Assembly: GCA_002778195.1 (NCBI GenBank)
Contig: PCDI01000003.1
Span: 1,464,295 to 1,528,294 of the forward strand
Length of the DNA stretch: 64,000 bases
Source: Raffaelea ambrosiae
Lineage: Eukaryota; Ascomycota; Sordariomycetes; Ophiostomatales; Ophiostomataceae
Direction: 5' to 3'
Shown: positions 31,803 to 42,700 of the stretch, piece after piece
How the letters are laid out: each line of letters begins with the position of its first letter
How positions within the stretch are numbered: position 1 is the stretch's first letter
The notes under the pieces: model-generated
Seen by the model: the letters and a program-made list of their open reading frames with translations, nothing else
Database searches by the model: none
What the model was told of the DNA's origin: nothing
Position numbers and translations under genes: made by a program

Positions 31803-32943
31803 GCTCTTTTTTGCTCTTTCTATGCAGTTGTTTCTTTTTTGTTTCGCCCTCTTTGCATGTCTCTCCAATATCTACCGTATGTAGATTTTTTTTTCTTTCT
31901 TCTTAATCTTTTTTTTTTGGAAAGTCAATCCGAAGAAAAGGTTACATTAGCACAACAGCAAGGGCAATTCCCTGAACATGAACAGAAACACGCTTCTCTA
32001 TTGCCGAGCAAATAGAAGCGGGTGCCTTGGCAAAATCGAGGAAATTCAAGGCTGTTTGTTGTCGGCCCTCCCTTGAAAGCACAAGTTCTCTGCAAATTTC
32101 GAGATGCGTGTGATGAAGACGTGTGAGGAAGACCCTGAACGAGGACGGAAGGCAAAAGAAAAAAAAGTTCCGTGACTGGTCAGGTGGCTTGGAGGTCAAT
32201 CAATTGTTGCAGTTGAAAGGCTGCTAGCACCTGTTTTAGCGGCCTGCATCGGCTAACGGGTGCTCCGAAATGATCTAAAACGTGAACGGCCTATTCTCTG
32301 CATCTTCTGATCCTCGGCGGCGCCAAGCTTAACCCCAGATAATGCTACCAGTAATCTCCCCCTCCTACGGAGTACGGTGGGCGTCCCCAGCTTCCCCGTC
32401 CAGACCCTCGTGTGCACTCTGCTGTTTGGTCTCCTGATAAGCCATCTCGCCAACGCCAAGATGATATGATATGATAGGATCACGATATTTTTTTTTCTCC
32501 TTCTTTTTTTTCTGCACACGTGGAGAAGCACAACTGCCAACTAAGCCGTAACTACTATGTGCCAGGTAGCCATGCTGTCAGCCAAGCACCTAGCAGCCGA
32601 AAACGGCATTCTTGCCCTGTCACATAGGCTGTTCATAGGCAGATCCAGTCAATACGGCGGCCGTTTTGGGCCAATCTAGGTCAACGCCAGCCGAGTTCGA
32701 GAACAAGCGATGGCCTTCTCTGCCCGTCTATGGCCCAAGGGCTTTTGTCTTGGCAGGACTGACCTCCAAGGTCAAATACAAGCAGCTTCGGTTCACGCGT
32801 AGAGTCTAGGAGAGCGGTTCCTGTTCTGCTTCTCCTGTTTCTTCGTCTGCAAGAACAATACGTTGTCTTTCGTTTTTCAGAAGACAACAACAACAACAAC
32901 AAGAGAATCACCATCATCGCTACCAAGCCAATCATTTCCTGTT
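31803..32943. other. Intergenic upstream of the Hsp20-like gene
   Basis: No gene recognised. T-rich tracts lie near 31880-31920 and 32480-32515. The end should hold the Hsp20-like promoter. One heat-shock-element-like inverted pair gTTCgaGAAc lies at 32695-32704, about 240 bases before the ATG. An (AAC)n run (32885-32902) precedes the start. Confidence 0.45.
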
Positions 32944-34254
32944 ATGTCTCAGGAAGTCCACGACCATACCACCACCACCACCACCACCACCACCAACAAC
33001 AACAACGATCCCGAATCTGTCGCTGCTCCTCATAAATTCACCCGCACTGCTTCTCAAATCCTTTCCAGCTCTCTAGCTGCCCTCGCGCCCATTTCCATCG
33101 GCGAGCTCTATCCTGAAGTTGTCGCCACCGCTGTCGCGGACTCGCAAATTGCTGCCGCCCAGAACCGCCAGACGGACCAACTGAACAGAGTGCCCACCGG
33201 TGCCTCTTCTGCTTCCTCCTCTCAGAAGAAGAAGAACAACAACAGCCGCCACAACTCCATGGCCTACTTCACCACCCATCACTTCTCCCCGCAGTGGAGC
33301 GAGCACAACGATGCGCCTGCCGCCGCACCCGAGAGGACGTCCCACTCGTCGTCGTCGTCGACCAAGCAGCATCACCGTCTCTCCTTTGACGGCCTGCATC
33401 CCCGCGCTGGCCTCTTTACCCACTACTCCAACTACATGCCCGTCGGCCGGTTGGCGCACATGATTGACGGCCTGCATTCCCACCTGAACAACGGCAACAA
33501 GAAGGACAAGTCGGCCGCCGAGAAAGGCATCGCCTACCCGCATTTCGACCTAGCCGAGTCGCCCACGGCCTTTACGATTTACGGCGAGCTTCCGGGCATC
33601 GGCCCTGGTGCGGGCGATGTGACCGTGGCCGTGGACGACTCGCTGTCGACGATATCCGTGGCTGGCCTGCTGGTGCGCGGCGTCCCCAAGGGTGTCGATC
33701 TCAGCAGCATCAGCATTGCACACCAGGGCAAGAAGGTGGAGGAGAAGACTGAGAAGCCCGAAGAGAAGCCCGAAGAGAAGCCCGAAGAGAAGCCCGAAGA
33801 GAAGCCCGAAGAGAAGCCGTCCGAGGCACCGGCCGCGGAAACCAAGCCAGAGGCCGGAGAGGCGGCTGAGCCTGCCCAGACCGAGGCACCAGTTCTGGCC
33901 CCCGTGGACGAACCCAAAGTCGAGCCAGAGGCTGCTGCCGCCCCAGAGGCCGACCCTGCTGACGTCGAAACACCCGTCCTCACCGGCGAGGATCCCTTGC
34001 TGACCTGGCACACCTCCGAACGCCAGATCGGCCAGTTCCAGCGCGTCTTCCACTTTGCCGGCGACGAAGTCGACGTCTCGCGCGTGCACGCCGGCCTGCG
34101 CTACGGCCTGCTGACCATTGTGGTGCCGAAGCGGGCGGAGTCGCCGCCAAAGGCCAGGGGCGGCGGCGGTGCGACGGAGCAGTCCGGGCGGAAGATCAAA
34201 GTCTCGCACGGGTCGCCCAAGGAGGAGGACTTTTCACTTGCGCATGTGTTTTGA
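32944..34254 (+). CDS. Hsp20/alpha-crystallin-like protein with split core domain
   Basis: Single exon, 436 aa, about twice the length of usual small heat-shock proteins. The N-terminal 195 residues are Ser/Thr/Asn/His-rich with homopolymers. The alpha-crystallin domain begins YPHFDLAESPTAFTIYGELP (about residue 197) and VTVAVDDSLSTISVAG, and ends SERQIGQFQRVFHF...VHAGLRYGLLTIVVPKR (about 357-398, with the terminal GLLTI strand). Between them lies an insertion of about 100 residues, rich in Glu, Pro, Lys and Ala, with six EEKP-type 12-base coding repeats (33749-33816). Such split domains occur in Hsp30-type fungal proteins but this insert is long. Probably a cytosolic holdase chaperone. An AATAAA is at 34461. 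Confidence 0.82.
   Translation: MSQEVHDHTTTTTTTTTNNNNDPESVAAPHKFTRTASQILSSSLAALAPISIGELYPEVVATAVADSQIAAAQNRQTDQLNRVPTGASSASSSQKKKNNNSRHNSMAYFTTHHFSPQWSEHNDAPAAAPERTSHSSSSSTKQHHRLSFDGLHPRAGLFTHYSNYMPVGRLAHMIDGLHSHLNNGNKKDKSAAEKGIAYPHFDLAESPTAFTIYGELPGIGPGAGDVTVAVDDSLSTISVAGLLVRGVPKGVDLSSISIAHQGKKVEEKTEKPEEKPEEKPEEKPEEKPEEKPSEAPAAETKPEAGEAAEPAQTEAPVLAPVDEPKVEPEAAAAPEADPADVETPVLTGEDPLLTWHTSERQIGQFQRVFHFAGDEVDVSRVHAGLRYGLLTIVVPKRAESPPKARGGGGATEQSGRKIKVSHGSPKEEDFSLAHVF
33749..33816 (+). repeat. In-frame 12-bp tandem repeat (EEKP)n
   Basis: Consecutive GAGAAGCCCGAA units within the Hsp20-like coding region. Only length changes in multiples of 12 keep the frame. Confidence 0.9.
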
Positions 34255-34684
34255 GGAGAGGGGAGAGGGGAAGAGACAAAAGAATGTCTTACTATGTGAG
34301 AGAGGAGGGCGAAACTGATTGATACCACATTCTCCATGAAACGGCCTGTTGGCCCTCGGGGGAACATACCATCCTTCCTTGTGGAAGACATAATTTTACG
34401 GATCGAAATGTACTCGGTATTTTGAAAGTCAAAATGCAATTGATACCTGGTCGGGACCGAAATAAATTTTTTTAATTTAAAAAAAAAAAAAACCTCCCCA
34501 GAATAATACGTGCTACTATGTACACAAATACAACGACACTCTTTATTCCGTCGTTACATCAATGTCCATTTTGAGTTGACGGTTCAGTCCCCGCGTCCCG
34601 GTATCTAGCAATTTGTGCGCTGACAGACCCCAGCAATGCCAAGATCTGGGATTTGACTCAATCCTAGGCAACGCTTGTGAAACC
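34255..34684. other. Intergenic after the Hsp20-like gene
   Basis: No gene. AATAAA at 34461-34466 followed by an A run (34479-34492) is a likely 3' end signal. Confidence 0.5.
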
Positions 34685-35624
34685 ATGCATTCGGAAATGA
34701 AGACACTCTTACTGCTCAGCCCTGTCGTGGGCATCGGAAATGTACTTGCCATCAAGGCTTCGCCCTCCGCAACGCCCGTCATCTGTGAAGATTCCGTGGA
34801 CGGACACACCCCGCCGTTCGACTTCAACGACGTGCCCTGCCTCCTGGGCTGCGGCGTGCCCATCGCCGTGGCCACGAACGGTCTGCTGCCCGGCAGCGTG
34901 AATACGACCGGCATTCCGTACTGCCAGCTCAACTGCGTGCACGACAACGCCACACCACAGCAGTCTGCCGCTGCGCCGGGCTGCTACGAGACCTGTCACA
35001 TCCGCAACGAGGCGACGCCCGAGAACATTGGGTGGTGCATGTACTGGTGTGTCGACGGGTACGCGGACCTGGTCGCGAGCACAGAGTGCGTGCCCAATCT
35101 GAGCATGTCCCCGACAGAGACGCTCGAGATCGGCCCGGGCGAGACGGTTACACTGAAAGGTGAGCAGGCGGCCGAAGCACGCTTCCCTGTACAGAAACAG
35201 CAACAAACAGCCCGCTGACGGGGCAGCCTTCACTACGCCGCCTGCCTGGCAGAGCTGGTACGAGACGCAGACGGTGCTGTCCCGAACCGGTCGTGTGACC
35301 CAGACAACCGGGACCAGCACAGACATGTCTTCTTCACTGGCCTTTCCGGCAACAAAGTCAAGGTCGTTTACAGCACCGATACGGCCTACGCCGGATTCTG
35401 GTACGACGGCCGGAAGCATCTCGGGAGAAGCCACCGACACAGAAACAACCAGCTCCGCAACAGCAGGGACCGTCGCTGTAGGAGCAGCAAGTTCCACGAC
35501 GGGACCGGCGATTTCGGCAGCATCGCAAAGTCAGGACAGCAGTGTTGGCAGGGCCTTTTGTCCCAGATCCCGACATGTGGGAGGAATCTTCGTCCTATAC
35601 TGTGTCTGGATGCTATTTCGGTAG
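34685..35624 (+). CDS. Secreted Cys-rich protein with four CX3C pairs
   Basis: Exons 34685-35159 and 35227-35624 join in phase 1 over a 67-base intron (GTGAGC...GGGCAG) to 290 aa. A signal peptide (MHSEMKTLLLLSPVVGIGNVLA; the Met at residue 5 is an alternative start) leads into a domain with ten Cys, eight of them in four CX3C pairs: CLLGC, CQLNC, CYETC and CMYWC. Further on come a Ser/Thr-rich stretch and a short hydrophobic end (VGGIFVLYCVWMLF) that could be a weak GPI or membrane tail. I do not recognise the family. Regular CX3C pairs suggest a disulfide-linked helical-hairpin fold. Likely extracellular or wall-bound; role unknown. Confidence 0.75.
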
Positions 35625-36401
35625 ATACGAAACTATTCTCCGAAGATGCCAAGCTTTCTACTTGCAGCTGTGAGGAGGGGGGGAGGGGTCCCGAACGGGG
35701 ACCCGGCTTGGCATTTGTGCTTTTTCGAGATGGGGCCGGGGCCGAAGCCGAAGAAACAAAATTTGACCGCGTTGACAGCACCGCCCCCGAGCTGAAGAAT
35801 CCTCTAGTCCAGGAAAGTACATAACCGGGAGATTGAAGCAATATATACTACGTACGCGTAAGCCTAGGCTACTACTCTTTCCCTGTTGCCTCGCCATGCT
35901 ACGCATCCTATGCTGTTGATCGCCCCGTCTTATCCGGTTAAGCGATACGGTTTATACGAGGCGCAGCCAAGGCGAGAAAAAGCTGAACGCTTTCCCGTGT
36001 ACGAGTAAGCAGGCAACGCAGCAGTAGATGGATACTGGGCCTGGGGGGATGGCAAGCATCTTACGTTATCCCGCATCTTGCCCAGCGAACTGAGGCTTGT
36101 TGTCGGATTTCCCAGGTTCAAGGACACCGTCTTGTCGGCCATGCGAACTCAGTGCCGTAAAACAGCCGCAGCACCTGGCGTGACGCAGGTCGCCCCCTAC
36201 GATCGCGGGAGGCAAGAAGACTAGGGAAGTAAGCAAATGTTCCACAATCCCTATATATATATAGCCAGGATGCCATGGTCGACTCTTTATATGAACAGCT
36301 TCAACTGAAATCAACATCCTCCTTTCTACTTGTTACCGAGAGGACAAAAAAAAGACAGCAGCGTCTAAAAGAGCAAGTCCTTGGCCGACAGGAGAAGCAC
36401 G
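35625..36401. other. Intergenic upstream of the TAP-like hydrolase
   Basis: No gene recognised. TATATATATAT at 36252-36262, about 140 bases before the next ATG, is a good TATA box. Confidence 0.5.
36252..36262 (+). promoter_or_regulatory. TATA box of the TAP-like hydrolase gene
   Basis: An alternating TA run about 140 bases before the start codon, followed by a C/T-rich leader. Confidence 0.55.
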
Positions 36402-38078
36402 ATGGTCTTCTCCCTGCGGAAGCGTGTTGTTGTTGTTGTTGCTGCCGGCCTACTTCTGGCCGGGTCGCCCAGCCGTCTCGTCGGAGCAGCAGCGACTGCG
36501 CCCTCGTCTCCCTCACTGCAGTTCAGCCCCTGCGATGCCTCCACGGGCCTCACCGACGCCTTTGAATGCGGCACGCTCGCCGTGCCCATCGACCATGCGG
36601 ACCCGTCCGGCGGGACGATCGACCTCTGGGTCGCCCGCCGCCCGGCCAATACCAACACGACAACGGCCAGCACCCGCTCCAGCAAGGGCACGCTGCTGTT
36701 CAACTTTGGCGGGCCGGGCGTGGCGTCCTCCTTCCTCTTCCAGCTCATGGCTCTTGGCAACCAGCTGTTCGCGGCCGACATCCTCGACCACTTGGACATT
36801 GTGGCGGTCGACCCGCGCGGCGTCCGCTACAGCGCCCCGTTGACCTGTGACAGCGCGCTGTGGAACCAGGAGCCCAGCCTCTACGAGGCCGTCGAGGACG
36901 ACGCTGCCTTTGCCAAGCTGGTCGCCTACAACCAGAAGCTGGGCACCAGTTGCCTACAAGGGACCCAATACGGGCGGTCCTCGTCCTCGTCCTCGTCGTC
37001 GTCGTCGTCGTCGTCGGGGGCGAATCTTTTGCACCACCTCGACCGGGCCACAGTGGCGACCGATTTCGAGCTTGTCCGCCGCGCTCTGGCGGGCCAAGGC
37101 GGCAACGGCAGCGGCACACATGCGCCGTTCTATTACTTGGGCCTCTCGTATGGCAGCCTCTGGGGCCAGGCCTATGCCGCGCGCTACGGCGAGCACCTCG
37201 CCGGCATGGTGCTGGACGGCATTCTCGACCGCCCGCCCGCCGGCAACGACATGAACGCGGTCCTGGCCGGTGGCGCCGCGCTCGACAGCACGCTGCAGGC
37301 CGTCTTTGCCTGGTGCAACGCCACCGGCTCGACCGCGGGCTGCGCCCTGTACGGCCAGGGCCAGGCGGCCATCTTCCAGCAGGTGACCGCGCCCCTCCCG
37401 GGGGCCCCGGCCCGCCTGCCGGCCGGCTGCGCCACCTGCACGGAGACGGTCAGCCGCAGCCGCATGCTGCTGAACACGGGCATCTTGATCACCTACACGG
37501 GGACCTCTTCGTCGTCGCTGGCCGTGGCGGGCTCCTGGGCGACGTTTGCCACGGGCCTGCAGGCGGCCTACGACGCGAACAACGCCTCGGCGTTTGCCTC
37601 GACGAGGGAGACCAGTGACACCGACAGCACCGACACCTCGCAGTACCTGTACCGGGCGACCCTGTGCCAGGACCTGGGGAGCCCGCTGGCCAAGGCGGCC
37701 GACCTGCGGCACATGCTCGGCCTGGCCAGCATCCAGCAGCCGCTGGCGCGGGGCATGGGCGCGCAGCTGGAGGCGGCGGCCTTTTGCGCTGGGTGGCCCG
37801 TGGGGGTCAAGGCGGGGAGCGACAGCGCGTGGCCATCGGCGATCAACCAGCGGATGCGGCCCGGGTCCATCCTGCTCGTGAGCGCGTTCCGGGACCCCGA
37901 GACAGCGCCGCAGTTTGCCATGTCCGTTGGCCAGCGGCTGCGACCGGCCACCAGAAACATATGGCGGGACGGATCCGGGCACACGAGCTACCTGCTGGGC
38001 GGAGAGACAACGGCAGCGATGAATGCGTTTCTTGTAAACGGGACGGTGCCGGCTGATGGAGCAGTGTATGATTCGTGA
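36402..38078 (+). CDS. Secreted TAP-like alpha/beta hydrolase (tripeptidyl aminopeptidase type)
   Basis: Single exon, 558 aa. A signal peptide (about 1-30) precedes a domain of the S33/TAP-like family, serine hydrolases that often remove N-terminal peptides or cleave esters outside the cell. Seen: ECGTLAVPIDH, the family-typical start; FNFGGPG (oxyanion-hole loop); IVAVDPRGVRYSAPLTC; the nucleophile elbow GLSYGSLWG with Ser249; and near the C-terminus the TAP C-terminal block RMRPGSILLVSAFRDPETAP and GSGHTSYLLGG, with the catalytic His. Cys pairs and N-glycosylation sites suit secretion. A run of 13 Ser near residue 190 comes from a TCG/TCC microsatellite and is not family text. Stand-alone, with no clear operon-like partner. 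Confidence 0.9.
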   Translation: MVFSLRKRVVVVVAAGLLLAGSPSRLVGAAATAPSSPSLQFSPCDASTGLTDAFECGTLAVPIDHADPSGGTIDLWVARRPANTNTTTASTRSSKGTLLFNFGGPGVASSFLFQLMALGNQLFAADILDHLDIVAVDPRGVRYSAPLTCDSALWNQEPSLYEAVEDDAAFAKLVAYNQKLGTSCLQGTQYGRSSSSSSSSSSSSSGANLLHHLDRATVATDFELVRRALAGQGGNGSGTHAPFYYLGLSYGSLWGQAYAARYGEHLAGMVLDGILDRPPAGNDMNAVLAGGAALDSTLQAVFAWCNATGSTAGCALYGQGQAAIFQQVTAPLPGAPARLPAGCATCTETVSRSRMLLNTGILITYTGTSSSSLAVAGSWATFATGLQAAYDANNASAFASTRETSDTDSTDTSQYLYRATLCQDLGSPLAKAADLRHMLGLASIQQPLARGMGAQLEAAAFCAGWPVGVKAGSDSAWPSAINQRMRPGSILLVSAFRDPETAPQFAMSVGQRLRPATRNIWRDGSGHTSYLLGGETTAAMNAFLVNGTVPADGAVYDS

Positions 38079-39150
38079 GAGTTGTCACGCAAAGGGCAGA
38101 ACTACATCCTCGCATGCTGTGAATTTTCGAGGTTTGCGTGGAGACATCACACGGACGGGACGAGAATTCAGCTTGGGGTTTCACCGTTAACACAAATCAC
38201 AATATTGTTATGCAATCAATTTGTAGTTGAGACTGGTCGTAAGCGTTGACGCTTCTAAAAGAAATAGAACAAATACGGAATGGATGATGATGTAATAGCA
38301 GGAAAACAAATGGAAGCAAATCGTGTGCCCAAAAATGTACGGAGCAAAGAGCCCGAATCCATGCTATGAGAGAGTCAAAGAAAAATCCAAATGAAGTGTG
38401 GTATCATCGCAATAGTTGAAAATCAAAACAATACAGAACAACAAGAGAGAAAAAAAAAGATAGCAATGCCGCCGGTCTAATGCAATGAACACGGCAGGAG
38501 CCGATAAACGCAAAGTGTCGAAAAAGGGAGATGACGGAAGAGACAGGAAAAAAAAAAATGAATGCCCATGAATGCAAATGCCCCTGCAAACGTCTTTCCC
38601 TCATGAGCGGGAAAAGGACTGCTCCAGAATTGAATGCAAATGCAAAGCAAAGCCGGTGGACGACCTTCCGGCTAATGACCAATCACCATCATGGACGGTG
38701 GCACATCTCTCTCGTGCACACGACTCGTACGTATTCCCGACTTCTTTTTTTATCGCGCTGCCAAAACGGAATGCCTGGCCACATGCAACGCCAAGAAGAT
38801 TTGAGTGTGTTCCCTCGATCCGGAGGGCGGGACTGGGCTGCTGATCACTCCCTTGGGAGGTGCAGCCAAACAAAGTGCAAGGATGAGAAAAAAAATGACA
38901 AGAGGCACCTTTTGTCTCAAAAGGACAGGGTGCCACGTGTTGCGTCTTGCCAGCTGACGCAGGAAGAAAGGAGGATAAAACAAGGTTTCCTTGCGGAAAA
39001 AGGGTATTGACGGGAAAAGGGAGGAGAGCCGCAGGATGGCAGATGAGAAAGAAGCGTGTGAGATGGAACCCCCAGCAACAAAGTTGCCCGGGCGGACAAA
39101 GGCAACCAGGGACTAACAAGGCAGTCGCGTGGCCAAGGCTTAGCCAAAGG
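38079..39150. other. Intergenic between convergent genes
   Basis: No gene recognised. It separates the 3' ends of the TAP-like hydrolase and the His-tailed small protein. Several A runs occur near 38450-38560. Confidence 0.45.
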
Positions 39151-39210
39151 AAGGCGGCCCAAGGCGGCCCAAGGCGGCCCAAGGCGGCCCAAGATGGTCC
39201 AAGGCGGCCC
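39151..39210 (+). repeat. 10-bp tandem repeat AAGGCGGCCC, 6 copies
   Basis: Six units, one of them AAGATGGTCC, lie just beyond the stop codon of the minus-strand gene, in its 3' UTR. Confidence 0.95.
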
Positions 39211-39218
39211 GCCGCTGC

Positions 39219-39749
39219 CTAATGCTGCTTCTTGTCCTCGTCGCTCTCGCTGCCGCTGCTGTCAGCCTTCTTGTGGTGCTTGTGGTGATGATGGTGATGC
39301 CGCGGCGTGTATTCATACTGCGGCCGGTCCTGGCGAGACGTGTGTTAGTTTGCATGGCGGACGTGCAAGGAGGTTTGCGCGGTTCTTACCCGTTGCCGTC
39401 CGCGGTGAAGCTCTTCCTCGTCTACGGAGCTCGTTGGCGAGGATGCGTACTCGTCGCCCATGCTGCAGCGCCGGTCTTCTTCGTACCAGGCGCTGAGCGG
39501 CTTGCCGCCGAACATGAGGTCGTCGTCTTCGATCATGGTGACCATCATCCAGTTGTGCCCGTCTGGCTGTTGTGCGTACGATTGTGCGTACGAGGGTTGG
39601 GTGGTGTACTCGTAGCTTTGCGACCCATAGTCGCTAGAGTTGGTGCTGCTGTGACCAGTCCGGCTGGCGGCATCGCGTGCGAAAGCTTCTTGCTTGGAAT
39701 TGGTGCAGCGACCAGTGGTTGCAAAGCCGCAGTTTTGTGTGGTGCACAT
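39219..39749 (-). CDS. Hypothetical small protein with His-rich tail
   Basis: Exons 39749-39390 and 39329-39219 join in phase 0 across a 60-base intron (GTAAGA...GCCAG) to 156 aa. Unknown family. The N-terminus has CTTQNCGFATTGRC, a compact Cys cluster. The middle is Ser/Tyr/Gln-rich (SYEYTTQPSYAQSYAQQ) and includes an acidic, more ordered stretch, MIEDDDLMFGGKPLSAWYEE. The second exon encodes a His/Lys-rich segment with six consecutive His, then acidic SGSESDEDKKQH. The Cys and His clusters could bind metal (inference). No signal peptide or membrane helix. The ATG at 39749 is the first in frame. Confidence 0.72.
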
Positions 39750-42700
39750 TTTGTTGGGAGCTGTGAGGTTGTGTCGATGATGAGAATATGGAGATCGTGA
39801 AATATTGTGGCCGGTCAAAGGGGGGCCGGAATGCTGAGCTGTTGGGAAGATTCAAAAGGCGGAAGACTTGCTTTATACCAAGCAATATGGTCGAGTTGCA
39901 AACAGGAAGAGGCCAGCAAAGGAGGCCGCAAACACTTTAGGGCAGGCCCAAAAGAAAGGCCACAGGATAAAGGCACACAGAAATGAGACAACAACAAAAA
40001 GCTGCTAATAGCAACGCCGATTGCAGAAAGAAGGCACTGAAGAAAGACAAAAGTCTTAAAGTTGAAACACGCAAGTAAACAGAACGTCACAAATCTCGAT
40101 GAGGCCGACCAGCGTGGCTAGAAAAGGAAAATAAACAAGGCGCGGCAACCCTCCTGGGTGGCTGGGAGAGAGCCTCTTGTTGTGCTGGCCTGTTGATGGC
40201 CCGTATTGTTGACGTATTGTTGGCCGCCGACCACGAAAGTTGGCAGTCGCGCGCAGCGATTGGTGGAGAAGTGGGACGGGATGGAGGGGAAGGTGGCTTT
40301 CCTTTGGTGCACCGACGCGGGGTTGTTGACGGCCTTGCCCTTGGTGACCAAGCTCGACCGGACGAAGTACAATACTTCGTATTGTGCTGACTGGGGTGGC
40401 TGAGTGTGGCGGCACTGAATCACATGCGAGAAATGCGCAAATCAGGCAGGAGCGGAAAGAAAGGCGCGCAAAACGTGGCTTCCTGGCCGGACAGAGACGA
40501 CAAGAGAGAAGACGAAGAGGACCCCAAACAAGATTAAAACAGGTCGGATGCGAGTTGTAGTTAATATGCAAATCGAATGCGGGCTGTGTCTAATATCCAA
40601 GAAAAAGAGGGGGGGGGGGAAACCCTCGACAACGGACCGGCCGTGAAATGATGCAGTTTTGGTGAATGTCTATGTCAGATCTGCGGGCTGTAATAAGCGG
40701 CGAGGATCTGGGGGTGAGAGGGTGTGGTGACCGCTGGTTTGCTGGTGTCAAATGGCTTGTGTGCCGCACTTAATACGTGGAGAACAGCGGTGTGAGTATG
40801 GGAAACGCAATCCCTTCCCGGGCGATCCTTTGATATTTATGGTAAACGGCGTCTCGACGTCGAAGAAGGTGCTCACATGCACCCTGCGTGTGTTGCGTGA
40901 CGTCCTAGGAACCGAAAGGGGGGGAGGAAGAGAAAGAATTGGAAACGAGTCTGGGCAGGAGGCCCCCAGGTATATAAAAAGAGCGGCGACCAAAAGAAGC
41001 GAACAGAATGGAAAGGCGAGGGCGCAAGCGGCGCAAAGGCGCAAAACCCAAGGACCCTCTGTGACAGGTTGTGCGGGCCTCGGTCGGTCCGGCAAGACGA
41101 AGGCGACTAATAGATAACAAGGTAGGGGATTCGTATCGATCTCGATGGAGGACAAAGCGATGACGCCAGAAATATCGTATTGTGGGCGGCCAGCCAAGTA
41201 GCTCCAAGTACTTGTGGGTGCGGCTCAAAGTATTTTCTCGTGGCGTGTGTACCCTGCTGCAATTCCAGTATTCCGGTATTGGCCCGTCCGGTAGCTTAAT
41301 TGGCCGCTGGCCGCGGCGCGCGTGGCAAAACTGGGAGGGGCTGGTTTCCGAAAACGCCCTGTGCTGCGCTGCTTGTGGTGCTGGAGGCGGCACTATCTCG
41401 GTCTAGTGGGTGAATGATTGGAGCCGGCGACAATAGAGTCGTGGGGTTGCTGCCAATGGGAAGTCGCAGAGATGCCCAAAGAAGGACTCTCCAAGGTAAG
41501 ACGTAACAACTCGGTCAGAGCCGACCAAGAGGCAGGGTTGGCAATAATATTGTTCGTTCAAAGAGTGCGCTTGTGAGATTCTCGCAAACAGGAGTAAGCA
41601 CAGAAGAGGGCTGACAGTTGGGACAAAGAAGAGAAGGAGCAGAGAAAGGACAACAAGGCAAGCACGACCGAGGCGCAAACTGTCAAAGGAAGGCGCGATC
41701 TTTATGCTTGGTGTTGCCTCCGTTCGCAAGGCTTGAGGCCTGCCACATGCGGGGGTGGCACGTCCGTCGCCAGCAGGCCGGCCAAACATCCAAGCGAACT
41801 GCGAACTGCGTTCTAGGGTATTGTTACCTCATTTTGACTTTCTCTTACGTGGGCATTTGGGGTACTTGGGGGCACTTGGTCCGTGGCAGTTGCCTAATCA
41901 GGCATCCCCCATCCCGTGTGTCCTGTGTGTCCGTCGCTTTCGCTTGCACGCTTGCACGCTCGCACTCATGCTGCCGTGCTTTCCTCTTCGGTACCTGCCA
42001 ACCTAACAGGCCATAGCGGAATGCATAGACACCCTCTCCGCCCTGAGACAGAACGTATCTTACAGACAGCAACGGAATCGGAACGCACAGGCTACGGCAG
42101 GAACCCACGACAAATATTTGCGCAAGAACCTGCACACGAACCTGCACACGAACCTGCCACGGACCACGTACGGACCACACGTACGGATTACACGTACGCC
42201 CTCCTTGTGCTCTCTTCCCTTCCCTCCTGCCTTCCAAAGTGCGGCTATCCCACGCTTCCGCACCCAGCCCACCCGTTTCGCCCGCATATCACGCTGTCCC
42301 TCACCCCACTTGCCTGCCGCAGACTGCTCTCCACCACATCGTAGGGCTGCCTGGCACAAAAGAAAAAAAACTAAGACTAAATCAGAAAGCCCAAAGCAGT
42401 AAAAAAAAAAAAGTAAAAATAAACATAACGTCGAAGCAAAACCGCCCCTCTTTGCCTTCTATGCGTGGAGTTTACCCCTCCATCCCACCAAAACAACGCA
42501 ACACTCTACACAACACCACCAGAGCACCGAACCACCAAAAGACCTTACGTTCCCCAAGATGCCCAAAACCTACCCAAGCAACACACTGCACATGCGAACG
42601 GCTGCACCTCTCGCATGCATTAGCGACCGAAGCACAAGCCCACCCACGCAGCCTGGAAGACGGCTGGAACGAACTCTGCAAAGTCCGCCGAACCCACCAG

